A stretch of DNA of 9,180 nt from Candidatus Latescibacterota bacterium (GTDB lineage: Bacteria; Krumholzibacteriota; Krumholzibacteriia; WVZY01; JAKEHA01): positions 1 to 9,180 of the forward strand of contig JAKEHA010000187.1 of NCBI GenBank assembly GCA_022615275.1, given 5' to 3'. Under the pieces are notes generated by a model, which saw only the letters and a list, made by a program, of their open reading frames with translations, did not search any database and was not told the origin of the DNA. How positions within the stretch are numbered: position 1 is the stretch's first letter; each line of letters starts with the position of its first letter. Below, one piece after another: positions 1 through 6,769 of this stretch. Position numbers and translations under genes: made by a program.

Positions 1-1
1 A

Positions 2-460
2 AGCCTGCCCGAGGTCGTCGAGGCGATGTGCCGCGCGGGCCTGGATGCCATCCGCGTGTCGATGAACAGCGCGCGCGACGACGTCTACACGTCGTACTAT
101 CGACCCAAGAAGTACCAATTCGACGATGTCCGCGAGACCCTGCGCGTCATGCGCCGCCACGACCGCTTTCGCTCCATCAACTACCTGGTGTTCCCCGGGG
201 TGACCGATACCGACGACGAGCTGGACGCGATCTCCTCCTTTATAGAGGATGCCGACCTGGACCTGATCCAGATGCGTAACCTGAACATCGACCCGGAGCT
301 GTACCGCGAACGACTGCCGGCGGGGACGGTACACGAGGGCTTCGGGATGGGGGCGTTCATGCGGCGGCTCCAAGAGCGCTTCCCGCACCTACACTACGGT
401 TACTTCAATCCCTCCAAGGAAACCTACGCGCGCTGGCGATCGCAGCGCGCGACGTGCTAG
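2..460 (+). CDS. Radical SAM-like protein, C-terminal part (5' end outside window)
   Basis: The reading frame is open from base 2 to a TAG at 458-460, so only the last 152 residues are visible and the true start lies to the left. The visible part has the alternating strand/helix character of the second half of a radical SAM TIM barrel: a GLDAIRVSMNS strand-turn, then YYRPKKYQFDDVRETLRVMR, then NYLVFPGVTDTDDELDAI, then LIQMRNLNIDPE. Phrases like AIRVSMNS (substrate or SAM contact strand) and NYLVFPGVTD are typical of these enzymes. The CX3CX2C cluster motif that would prove the family must lie upstream and cannot be checked. The substrate is unknown. The internal ATG at 26 is not the start, because coding character continues to its left. 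The next gene begins 49 bases downstream, so the two could be cotranscribed. Confidence 0.72.
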   Translation, partial: SLPEVVEAMCRAGLDAIRVSMNSARDDVYTSYYRPKKYQFDDVRETLRVMRRHDRFRSINYLVFPGVTDTDDELDAISSFIEDADLDLIQMRNLNIDPELYRERLPAGTVHEGFGMGAFMRRLQERFPHLHYGYFNPSKETYARWRSQRATC

Positions 461-495
461 AATCGAGCGTCCCAACGCTCCCATACGCGACCATC

Positions 496-500
496 GGAGG
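496..500 (+). promoter_or_regulatory. Shine-Dalgarno site of the secreted metallopeptidase gene
   Basis: GGAGG lies 9 bases before the ATG at 510. It supports that start over any downstream ATG, and the signal peptide begins directly at this codon. Confidence 0.75.
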
Positions 501-509
501 CCCTGACTC

Positions 510-3500
510 ATGCTCAAGCGCTCGGCGTGCCTGCTTCTCGTCTGCCTGGTCCTTCTCATCGCGAACGCCCCTTCGCACGCCTCCGACCTCGACGGACTGA
601 CGCTCATCGTCGTCGATGCGCCCGATATTGCGGCGCTCCATCGCGCGCGGGCGCTGGTGCAGGAGAACGGCGGGCGCGTGGGTGTGATGGTGCCCCCGTC
701 GATCCTGATCGGATGGGTGGACCCCGCGACCGCGGCGAAGCTCGCCGGCCGCGAGGGCATTCGCGACATTCGGTGGTCACAAGCCGAGCCGGCACGCTAT
801 GACGTCACCGACGAGCAGTCAATGTCCGCGATTCAGACCTTCAACGCCATCGTGAGCGGCGAATACGACCGCCGCAAGCAGGCCGATGTGGAGTCGTTCG
901 CGCCCAGCGCATCCACGCCGCGCATTCCGGACGCGCTCGCGCGCGAAGAGTCCAACGTCTCCGACGTGCTCGACAATCTCCGTCGCGCGGGACTCGACGA
1001 GGCAACGCTCTCCGACTACGACCTGCTTCCACGGAGTGCCCGGGATGGCTCCGCGTCGTTCACCTATGGCGACAAGATGACGGGAACGGTCGCGGTGACC
1101 TTCTTCCTCGTGGAGAGCGACGGCACCGGGAGCGATCCCGACTCGTGGACGTGGACGCCCGAGGATATGCAAGAGTACATGGACGACGCCGTGGTCGGAC
1201 TCCTGTGGTGGGTCGACCGCGCGGACAACCACCTCGATTGCTGGGTGACGTTTCTCGTCAACCACGTTTCCGCCTTCGATCCGCGCTGCCACCAGTGGGT
1301 GGAGCCCTCGCTGCACGACAACATTTTCGTGACGACGTGGGCGTCCAACGTCATGACGAAGATGGGCTACGTCTCGGGCAACCATTTCAGCAAGGTGGAC
1401 GCATTCAACACCTGGCAGGAAGCGACCTACCAGGCGAACAGCGCCTACTCGGCGTTCATCGCCTACAACCCGATCGGCGCCCCGTCGTCGTTTGCGAACG
1501 GGGGCTATGCCTTCGCGTGGATATACGGCCCGTATTTCTGGAGCTTGTTCAGGACTCCGGGCTGGACCCACGACGTCGTGGTGTCACACGAGACCGGCCA
1601 CATCTTCGGCGCGTGCGACGAATACACCGGTGGTTGCTCCTCGTGCCTCGACACGTGTAGCGCATACGGCGGCGACAACGCGAACTGCGAAGACTGCAAC
1701 CCGCTCTCGCGGCCGTGCATGATGCGTTCGAACGAGAACAGCTTGTGCCAGTACACCAAGACCATGATCGGGTGGGACGCGTCCAGCCCGTGCGCGCCGG
1801 CCCCGCCCGCCCCGCTCCCGACGCCGACGCTCGCTCTGGTCTCCCCCGATGACGGCCTCGTCGGCACCGAGGTCACTCTGACGCTCACGGGGTCGAACTT
1901 CGTGGCCGGCGTCCAGGTCGACCTCGGCGCGGGCGTCTTCGTGCACACGACGACACTCACCAACTCGACGACGCTCCAGGTGTGGGCCTCCGTGTTCAAC
2001 GACGCCGCGACGGGCCCGGTGGACGTGGTGGTGCGAAACCGCGACGGCCAGAGCGCCGTCCTCGCGGGCGCCTTCGAGATCCTACCGACGCGGCGTCACT
2101 ACTTCTCACCCTCGGGTGGTAACGTGTTCCCGTATATCACGCCCGCCGACGCGGGCATCGCGCTCTCCGACGTCATGGCGGCGGCCAGTGACGGCGACAG
2201 CGTGCTCGTACCCACGATGGCGTTCTCCGGCTTCTCGCTCGCCATCGACAAGGGTGTCACGCTCCAGGGCGCGTGGGACGCGTCTTTCACGAGTCGCAAT
2301 CTGGCGACCGGGAAGACCACGATCGATCTCAATGGCATCGTCGATTTTTATCCGACCTCCGACGGCGCGGGCATCGACGGCTTCTTGCTCGAGAACGGGG
2401 ATGGGCGCGCGGACTTTCTGCCCGTCAACGCACGCTACGCCGGCGCGGTACGCGTGTACCAGAGCACGGTCGCGATTCGCAACTGCGAGATTCGCAACAG
2501 CAGCACCGGGCCCGCCGCGCAACTCGGTTTCGGCGGCGCCATCTACGCCTACCAATCGAACGTGACCATCGAGAATTGCAGCGTCCACGGCAATTCGGCC
2601 ACCCGGGGCGGCGCCGTCTACCTCGATCAATGCTCGGGATCGATCTCCGGCTCGACGTTCCAGGACAACGCGGTCGTGACGACGGGGGTCGACCAGCCCG
2701 AAGGCTCGTGCATCTATCTCGTCGGAGCGAGTAACGTCGTACTCGCCGGCAACGCCATCGATCATCACACCGGCGGACAGAACGGCGGCGGAATCCTGGC
2801 CGAGAACTCGACGGACGTCGTCGTGGACGGCGGAGTGGTCGAGTACAACAGCGCGTCCTTGGGGGGCGGCGGCGTCGCGTTCAAGGCCACCAGCGGAGCC
2901 GTGCGGCGCGTGGCCGTGCGCCGCAACACGGCGCTCTTCGCGGGCGGCGTCATGCTCACGGGCGCGGGCGCGCGCGAGATCTCCGAGTGCCGCCTCGAGT
3001 GGAACTCGGCCATGTTCGGGGGCGGGCTGTCCGCGGACGGAACGGTCTCGGTGACCCACAATCTCTTCGTCGGTAACTCGGCCACGAACATCTCCGGCGC
3101 GATGGGAATCTCCAACGTCGGAAGCGGTGTGGTGGCCGGCAACACCCTCGACCGCAACGCGGTCGGCTCCGGCGCGGGCGGTATGAGCCTTTCGGGCGTG
3201 GCCGTGCCCGTGTTCAATAACGTCGTCACCAACACGACCGGCACCGGTATCGCGTGCTCGGGAGCGGCACCCACTCTGCTCGATTTCAACAACGTGTGGA
3301 ACGCGAGCGGCGGGTCATACAGCGGTTGCGCGCCGGGTTCCGCGTCGATCTCGTCGGATCCCATGTACGTGGATACGACCGTGGTCGACTACCACCTGGC
3401 GATGCACTCGCCGTGCATCGACCGCGGCCGGACCGGCGCGCCCTACGACGACCCCGACGGCTCGCGCGGTGACATGGGCTGGTACGGATCGCACGCCTTC

Positions 3501-4091
3501 ACGATGGACCAGCCCGCCTTGGTCGAGGGCGCGACGGTCGGCTGGTCCGGGAGCGACCGCGTGCTCACGTGGGACGCGAGCCCCGAAGCGGACGTCGCCC
3601 AGTACGCGGTGTACGCGGACGCCGCCGCCGGCTTCGTCCCGAGCGCCGCCAATCTCGTCGCCATCGTGGCGGCACCCGCGACGTCGCACTTGACGGGTCC
3701 CATCGCGAACGACACCTATTTCAAGGTGAACGCCATCGACGACGACGGCTACGCGGGCGGCTACTCGGACGAAGCGAGCGCGCAACCGTCGACGGGCTCG
3801 GGCCCGGTCGTATATCGCAATCGCTTGTTCCAGAACCACCCCAATCCCTTCAACCCCGAAACCGAGATTCGCTTCGAGCTGGCGGCCCCGTCGGTTGTTT
3901 CCATCACGGTGTTCGACGCGGCCGGCCGGGTCGTGCGCGTGCTCGAGAACAGAAACCGGCCGGCCGGCGAGCACAGCGTGCGCTGGAACGGCCGCAACGA
4001 CGCCGGCGGCCCGGTTTCCTCGGGCGTCTATTTCTATAGAATGACGGCGACCGGGTTCGACCAGACCCGCAAGATGGTGCTCCTCAAGTAG
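510..4091 (+). CDS. Secreted modular zinc metallopeptidase with TIG, beta-helix, FN3-like and FlgD/type-A sorting-like domains
   Basis: This is a 1193-residue exported protein. Residues 1-24 are a signal peptide (MLKR, a Leu/Val-rich core, cleavage near SHA-S). Residues about 28-95 look like an inhibitor-I9-type propeptide (GGRVGVMVPPSILIGWV, then a helix and GIRDIRW). The peptidase domain (about 190-430) carries HETGHIFGACDEY at 360-372: H360, E361 and H364 form the zinc/catalytic HExxH, and D370 is the likely third ligand, as in snapalysin-like metzincins. A possible Met-turn follows (CMMR, 403-406). About ten cysteines after the motif suggest disulphides. Next come an IPT/TIG domain (about 438-525), a right-handed beta-helix (about 530-990) with repeated GGAI/GGAV and xNSAxxxGG elements, an FN3-like segment (about 1000-1092) and a FlgD/Ig-like C-terminal domain (about 1099-1193). 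That last domain usually marks secretion or surface anchoring. The substrate is unknown. The peptidase family assignment is less certain than the domain layout. Confidence 0.85.
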   Translation: MLKRSACLLLVCLVLLIANAPSHASDLDGLTLIVVDAPDIAALHRARALVQENGGRVGVMVPPSILIGWVDPATAAKLAGREGIRDIRWSQAEPARYDVTDEQSMSAIQTFNAIVSGEYDRRKQADVESFAPSASTPRIPDALAREESNVSDVLDNLRRAGLDEATLSDYDLLPRSARDGSASFTYGDKMTGTVAVTFFLVESDGTGSDPDSWTWTPEDMQEYMDDAVVGLLWWVDRADNHLDCWVTFLVNHVSAFDPRCHQWVEPSLHDNIFVTTWASNVMTKMGYVSGNHFSKVDAFNTWQEATYQANSAYSAFIAYNPIGAPSSFANGGYAFAWIYGPYFWSLFRTPGWTHDVVVSHETGHIFGACDEYTGGCSSCLDTCSAYGGDNANCEDCNPLSRPCMMRSNENSLCQYTKTMIGWDASSPCAPAPPAPLPTPTLALVSPDDGLVGTEVTLTLTGSNFVAGVQVDLGAGVFVHTTTLTNSTTLQVWASVFNDAATGPVDVVVRNRDGQSAVLAGAFEILPTRRHYFSPSGGNVFPYITPADAGIALSDVMAAASDGDSVLVPTMAFSGFSLAIDKGVTLQGAWDASFTSRNLATGKTTIDLNGIVDFYPTSDGAGIDGFLLENGDGRADFLPVNARYAGAVRVYQSTVAIRNCEIRNSSTGPAAQLGFGGAIYAYQSNVTIENCSVHGNSATRGGAVYLDQCSGSISGSTFQDNAVVTTGVDQPEGSCIYLVGASNVVLAGNAIDHHTGGQNGGGILAENSTDVVVDGGVVEYNSASLGGGGVAFKATSGAVRRVAVRRNTALFAGGVMLTGAGAREISECRLEWNSAMFGGGLSADGTVSVTHNLFVGNSATNISGAMGISNVGSGVVAGNTLDRNAVGSGAGGMSLSGVAVPVFNNVVTNTTGTGIACSGAAPTLLDFNNVWNASGGSYSGCAPGSASISSDPMYVDTTVVDYHLAMHSPCIDRGRTGAPYDDPDGSRGDMGWYGSHAFTMDQPALVEGATVGWSGSDRVLTWDASPEADVAQYAVYADAAAGFVPSAANLVAIVAAPATSHLTGPIANDTYFKVNAIDDDGYAGGYSDEASAQPSTGSGPVVYRNRLFQNHPNPFNPETEIRFELAAPSVVSITVFDAAGRVVRVLENRNRPAGEHSVRWNGRNDAGGPVSSGVYFYRMTATGFDQTRKMVLLK
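2532..3260 (+). repeat. Degenerate beta-helix repeats inside the secreted peptidase
   Basis: These are protein-level repeats of roughly 25-30 residues, not DNA repeats. Recurring units include GGAIYAYQSNVTIENC, GNSATRGGAVYL, YNSASLGGGGVAF, RNTALFAGGVMLTG, WNSAMFGGGLSADG and GNSATNISGAMGI. The NSA-x3-GG spacing resembles the GGAI/FxxN repeats of chlamydial Pmp proteins and other extracellular parallel beta-helices. Each repeat probably makes one coil, with the Asn as a ladder residue at the turn. The boundaries are approximate. Confidence 0.7.
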
Positions 4092-4196
4092 CTCGCGCGG
4101 CTCTCGGTCCCGCGGCAAAAAAATCCCGCTCGCCCCCGGGAAGTGGCGCCAGTTTTGCCTCTCTCCCCTCCTCGACCATTGCCGGTTCGAATCCCG
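4092..4196. other. Intergenic gap, no supported terminator
   Basis: These 105 bases hold an A7 run at 4117-4123 and a T-arm-like string at 4184-4195, next to the transporter start. I see no convincing hairpin followed by a U-tract on the + strand. A transporter promoter could lie here, but no clear -35/-10 pair stands out. Confidence 0.4.
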
Positions 4197-5423
4197 ATGG
4201 ATGCGGCACAGCGCAGAATCTTGGCTACGCTTCTTTTTTCCGTGTTCTCAACGGTAATCGGAGTGGGCATCGTCGTGCCGCTTCTTCCCATCCACGCGCA
4301 CGGCCTGGGCGCGAGCGGGTTTCAGATCGCATTGATATTCGGCGCGTACGCGATGTCGCGCGCCCTCTTCCTGCCGGTCTTCGGCCATTGGTCCGACCGG
4401 CGCGGCCGCAAGCGCTTTTTGACCATCGGCCTGTTCGCGTACGCGATCATCTCCATCGCACTCGCCTATCTCGACAGCATTGCCGCACTCGTCGTCATTC
4501 GACTGCTGCACGGTGTGGCGTCGGCGATGCTGATCCCGATCTTCCAAGCCTACGCCGCCGATCTCGCCCCGGCCGGCCGCGAAGGGCGCGTCATGGGGCT
4601 CTACGGCACGGTTGTGCTGGTCGGCATGAGCCTGGGTCCGTTCGTCGGCGGTTTGGTCCACGACCATTGGGGATTGCACGCGACGTTCTGGATCATGGGG
4701 CTGCTCGCGCTGGCCGGCTTCGCGGTGTGCGCGGCGATGCTGCCGCCGCCCTCCCGCGAACCCCTGCTCCGCGTGGCCAAGCGGCCGATCGCGTGGCTCG
4801 ACCTCCTGCGCGACCGCGGACTCGCGAGCCTGTTTGGATTTCGTTTCGTGTTCGTGGTGTGCGTCGGCATGATCTGGGCCTTCGTTCCGCTCTACGCCTC
4901 GTTCAAGCTCTCGCTCTCGAGCGCGTCGATCGGGCTCATCATCACGCTGGGGATCGCGAGCGGCGGATTGCTGAACGCCCCCATGGGTGTCATCGCGGAT
5001 CGCGCGAACAAGAGGGCGCTCGTAGTCACGGGTGGCGTTATCGCGGCGTGCGGCATGCTCGCCTTCCAATGGGCCGACAGCCACCGTGCATTCATCCTGG
5101 CCTCGGTCTGCTTCGGCGCCGGGGGCGGCATCTGCATGCCCGCGCTGATGGCGCTCGCCGCGCAGAAGGGCGCCCGCTCGGACGCCATGGCGAGTGTCAT
5201 GGCGCTCATGACGGTCGCGCACAGCCTGGGCATGCTGGCGGGCGCGCTCTTGGGAGGCATCCTGATGGATCTCTTCGATCTGCGCCGGGTGTTCGCCGTG
5301 GGCGCGGGCGTGATGGTGCTGGGCACGGTACATTTCGTATCGAGATGGATGCACCGAGCGTCACTTTCCGAGCGTCCCGCGGCGAGCGAGCTCTCGATTG
5401 ACGCCGTAGGCGCTCGCCAATAG
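4197..5423 (+). CDS. MFS transporter, drug:H+ antiporter-like
   Basis: This is a 408-residue inner-membrane major facilitator, the usual length for 12 membrane spans. The first span begins almost at once (RRILATLLFSVFSTVIGVGI). Motif A in the loop after span 2 is GHWSDRRGRKR at residues 63-73, close to the family consensus GxxxDRxGRK. Motif C, characteristic of DHA1-type exporters, is LVGMSLGPFVGG at 141-152. PIFQAYAADLAPAGREGRVMG fits the span 4 to 5 region of this group, and a second motif-A-like loop occurs in the C-half (GVIADRANKR). The substrate cannot be read from sequence. I chose the ATG at 4197; an in-frame GTG at 4143 would add 18 mostly proline-rich residues with no support. No strong Shine-Dalgarno precedes 4197. 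The next gene starts 11 bases after the stop, which suggests one transcript. Confidence 0.87.
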   Translation: MDAAQRRILATLLFSVFSTVIGVGIVVPLLPIHAHGLGASGFQIALIFGAYAMSRALFLPVFGHWSDRRGRKRFLTIGLFAYAIISIALAYLDSIAALVVIRLLHGVASAMLIPIFQAYAADLAPAGREGRVMGLYGTVVLVGMSLGPFVGGLVHDHWGLHATFWIMGLLALAGFAVCAAMLPPPSREPLLRVAKRPIAWLDLLRDRGLASLFGFRFVFVVCVGMIWAFVPLYASFKLSLSSASIGLIITLGIASGGLLNAPMGVIADRANKRALVVTGGVIAACGMLAFQWADSHRAFILASVCFGAGGGICMPALMALAAQKGARSDAMASVMALMTVAHSLGMLAGALLGGILMDLFDLRRVFAVGAGVMVLGTVHFVSRWMHRASLSERPAASELSIDAVGARQ

Positions 5424-5434
5424 ACTTCGCGTCC

Positions 5435-6478
5435 ATGATTCTCCACCTGTTCCTCGCGACAGCCGCGGTGGCGGCGTCAGCCGCTCCCATCGCGCCGTCG
5501 CGCGCGATTCCCTTCCGCACCCAGACCATGGGCACGTGGGCGACGGTGACGCTCGTCACCGCGGATTCGTCCGCGGTAGCCGACCTCGCCTACCGAGGCC
5601 TGCTCGAGCTGCATCGCGTCGACTCCCTGATGAGCAACTGGACCCAGACCAGCGAGGTCGCCCGCATCAACCGCAACGCCGGCACGCGTGACGTGAACGT
5701 GCACTTTGAAGTTGCCCTGGTCCTGGCCGAGGCCGCGCGCGTGACGCGCGACACCGGCGGTGCCATGGACATCACCGTCGAGCCGCTGGTGCGACTGTGG
5801 GGATTCCTGGGCGGAAAGAAACGCATCCCCACGCAAGACGAGATCACGAGGACGCTCGCGAGTGTCGGCCCCGACAAGGTGCGCTTCGACGCGGCACGCC
5901 GCAGCATTCGCTTCGCCACCCCCGGGACGAAGATCGACTTGGGCGGGATCGCGAAAGGATACGGCGTCGACTGCGTTGCGAGTATTCTGCGCGAGGCCGG
6001 CGCCAAAGACGCCCTCATCGACCTCTCTGGAAATATGGTCGCGCTGGGCAACGCGCCGGACAAGGGCGGCTGGAGCGTGGGCGTTCGCGACCCGTCGGGC
6101 CAGCATCCGTACCTTGGTACCATTCGTCTCCACGACGAAGCGATCTCCACCTCGGGCAACTACGAACAATTCGTCGACGCCGACGGCAAGCGCTACGGCC
6201 ACATCATCGACCCGCGCACCGGTTGGCCCGCTGAAGGGTTGGTGTCCGTCACCGTGGTGGCTGCGCACGCCGTCCAGTGCGACGCGTGGGACACCGGGCT
6301 CTTCGTACTCGGGTCCGAGAAGGCCCGAGCGCTTGCGAAGTCTCGGGAAGACATTTCCATCGTGGTCGTCGAGCCGCGCTCCGGCGGCGGGTACGTGGTC
6401 TGGGTGGAAGAGTCGCTTCGCTCCCGTTTCAAGATCGAATCGGAAGTTGTGAGCACGCTTACGCTGCGATACTTCTAG
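5435..6478 (+). CDS. apbE: FAD:protein FMN transferase (ApbE family), probably exported
   Basis: This is a 347-residue ApbE. The family uses FAD and Mg2+ to attach FMN covalently to a Thr or Ser of exported or membrane electron carriers such as NqrB/NqrC and RnfD/RnfG. Diagnostic blocks in order are TMGTWATVTL (residues 31-40), SNWTQTSEVARIN, TGGAMDITVEPLVRLWGF, IDLGGIAKGYGVD (167-179), LIDLSGNMVALG, AISTSGNYEQF, GHIIDPRTGWP (255-265) and CDAWDTGLFVLG (282-293), where D283 and T287 fit the conserved metal-binding D-x3-T. The N-terminus (MILHLFLATAAVAASA) reads as a short signal peptide without a lipobox cysteine, but it lacks an Arg/Lys n-region. No other start is possible, because an in-frame TGA at 5399 is followed by no earlier ATG, GTG or TTG. 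It lies 11 bases after the transporter. No flavinylation target is visible in the window. Confidence 0.93.
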   Translation: MILHLFLATAAVAASAAPIAPSRAIPFRTQTMGTWATVTLVTADSSAVADLAYRGLLELHRVDSLMSNWTQTSEVARINRNAGTRDVNVHFEVALVLAEAARVTRDTGGAMDITVEPLVRLWGFLGGKKRIPTQDEITRTLASVGPDKVRFDAARRSIRFATPGTKIDLGGIAKGYGVDCVASILREAGAKDALIDLSGNMVALGNAPDKGGWSVGVRDPSGQHPYLGTIRLHDEAISTSGNYEQFVDADGKRYGHIIDPRTGWPAEGLVSVTVVAAHAVQCDAWDTGLFVLGSEKARALAKSREDISIVVVEPRSGGGYVVWVEESLRSRFKIESEVVSTLTLRYF

Positions 6479-6578
6479 TCTCCGGCTTTCCGCGGCCAAT
6501 CTCTCTCCCGTCATTCCTCTGGCGTAGACCTTGCACGACGGTAGGTCGGGTTTCCCATCGCCCGCCGGCCGCGTCGGC

Positions 6579-6734
6579 ATGCGGACAACGGAGGCATCTC
6601 GAGACCGCCAAGCGGTCGAATAGACGCCAGGTTTTACGCTGCCTCGCTGCAAAGTGCACGGCGACGGACCCATGCTCGGGTGGAACCGCATAACGGGCGG
6701 CTAATGGTAGCCGCTCGGCAATTTCTGCCGAGCG
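6579..6734 (+). promoter_or_regulatory. Candidate structured 5' leader RNA with alternative hairpins
   Basis: Exact complementary segments read from the sequence are: ATGCGG 6579-6584 with CCGCAT 6686-6691; GAGGCA 6591-6596 with TGCCTC 6640-6645; a hairpin GACCGC-CAA-GCGGTC at 6603-6617; ACCC 6668-6671 with GGGT 6678-6681; CCGC 6686-6689 with GCGG 6697-6700; a hairpin GCGGCTA-ATGG-TAGCCGC region at 6697-6714; and a 9-bp hairpin CGCTCGGCA-ATTTC-TGCCGAGCG at 6712-6734. Several are mutually exclusive, which is the usual architecture of a switching leader. GGGTGGAACCGC at 6678-6689 matches the T-box core. No U-tract follows the last hairpin, so any control would be translational or Rho-linked. 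In GC-rich DNA some pairing arises by chance, and no known riboswitch class was recognised firmly. Confidence 0.35.
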
Positions 6735-6761
6735 AACCAAGGAACATCGACGTGGACGCAC

Positions 6762-6767
6762 GAGGAA
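6762..6767 (+). promoter_or_regulatory. Probable ribosome binding site of the CX4CH lipoprotein gene
   Basis: GAGGAA ends two bases before the ATG at 6770, with its GAGG core four bases away; this is short but usable spacing. An alternative site, AAGGAA at 6738-6743, would serve an in-frame GTG at 6752. The ATG is preferred because MRKH begins a standard lipoprotein signal. Confidence 0.5.
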
Positions 6768-6769
6768 TC

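Larger units (their letters stand above)
6479..6769. other. Non-coding leader/intergenic region of 291 bases
   Basis: I see no gene here. The left 100 bases hold no clear promoter hexamers. From about 6579 onward the strand is rich in inverted repeats (described separately). ATTCCTC at 6513-6519 is an exact 7-base complement of GAGGAAT at 6762-6768, which covers the ribosome binding site of the next gene. A promoter for the lipoprotein operon presumably lies between 6479 and 6579, but this is only inferred from position. Confidence 0.5.

Noticed and set aside
2106..3059. 317-codon - strand frame inside the beta-helix region
   Set aside because: It is a shadow of the repetitive GC-rich + strand coding sequence, with no recognisable domain.
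4117..4140. Possible intrinsic terminator on the - strand (T7 after a CCCG/CGGG hairpin)
   Set aside because: The stem is only four base pairs and no - strand gene ends here. Read on the + strand, the run is A, not T.
4143..4196. GTG at 4143 as the start of the transporter
   Set aside because: It would add 18 proline-rich residues before the first membrane span with no Shine-Dalgarno support. The ATG at 4197 fits the family better.
4248..5354. 368-codon open frame on the - strand opposite the MFS gene
   Set aside because: Its composition is Arg/His/Gln-rich, as expected from the antisense of a GC-biased gene, and the + strand encodes a clear MFS with motifs A and C.
5477..6691. 404-codon open frame on the - strand opposite apbE
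   Set aside because: It lies antisense to a strongly conserved ApbE and shows no family motif or ribosome binding site.
6712..6734. 9-bp perfect hairpin as a Rho-independent terminator
   Set aside because: No U-tract follows on either strand, and a gene starts 35 bases downstream. It is kept as part of the leader structure instead.
6521..6769. Cyclic-di-GMP (GEMM) or cobalamin riboswitch upstream of the cytochrome-like gene
   Set aside because: I looked for the GEMM core (GGCAAACC, GACGCAAAGCC) and the B12 box (GCCACTG) and found neither.
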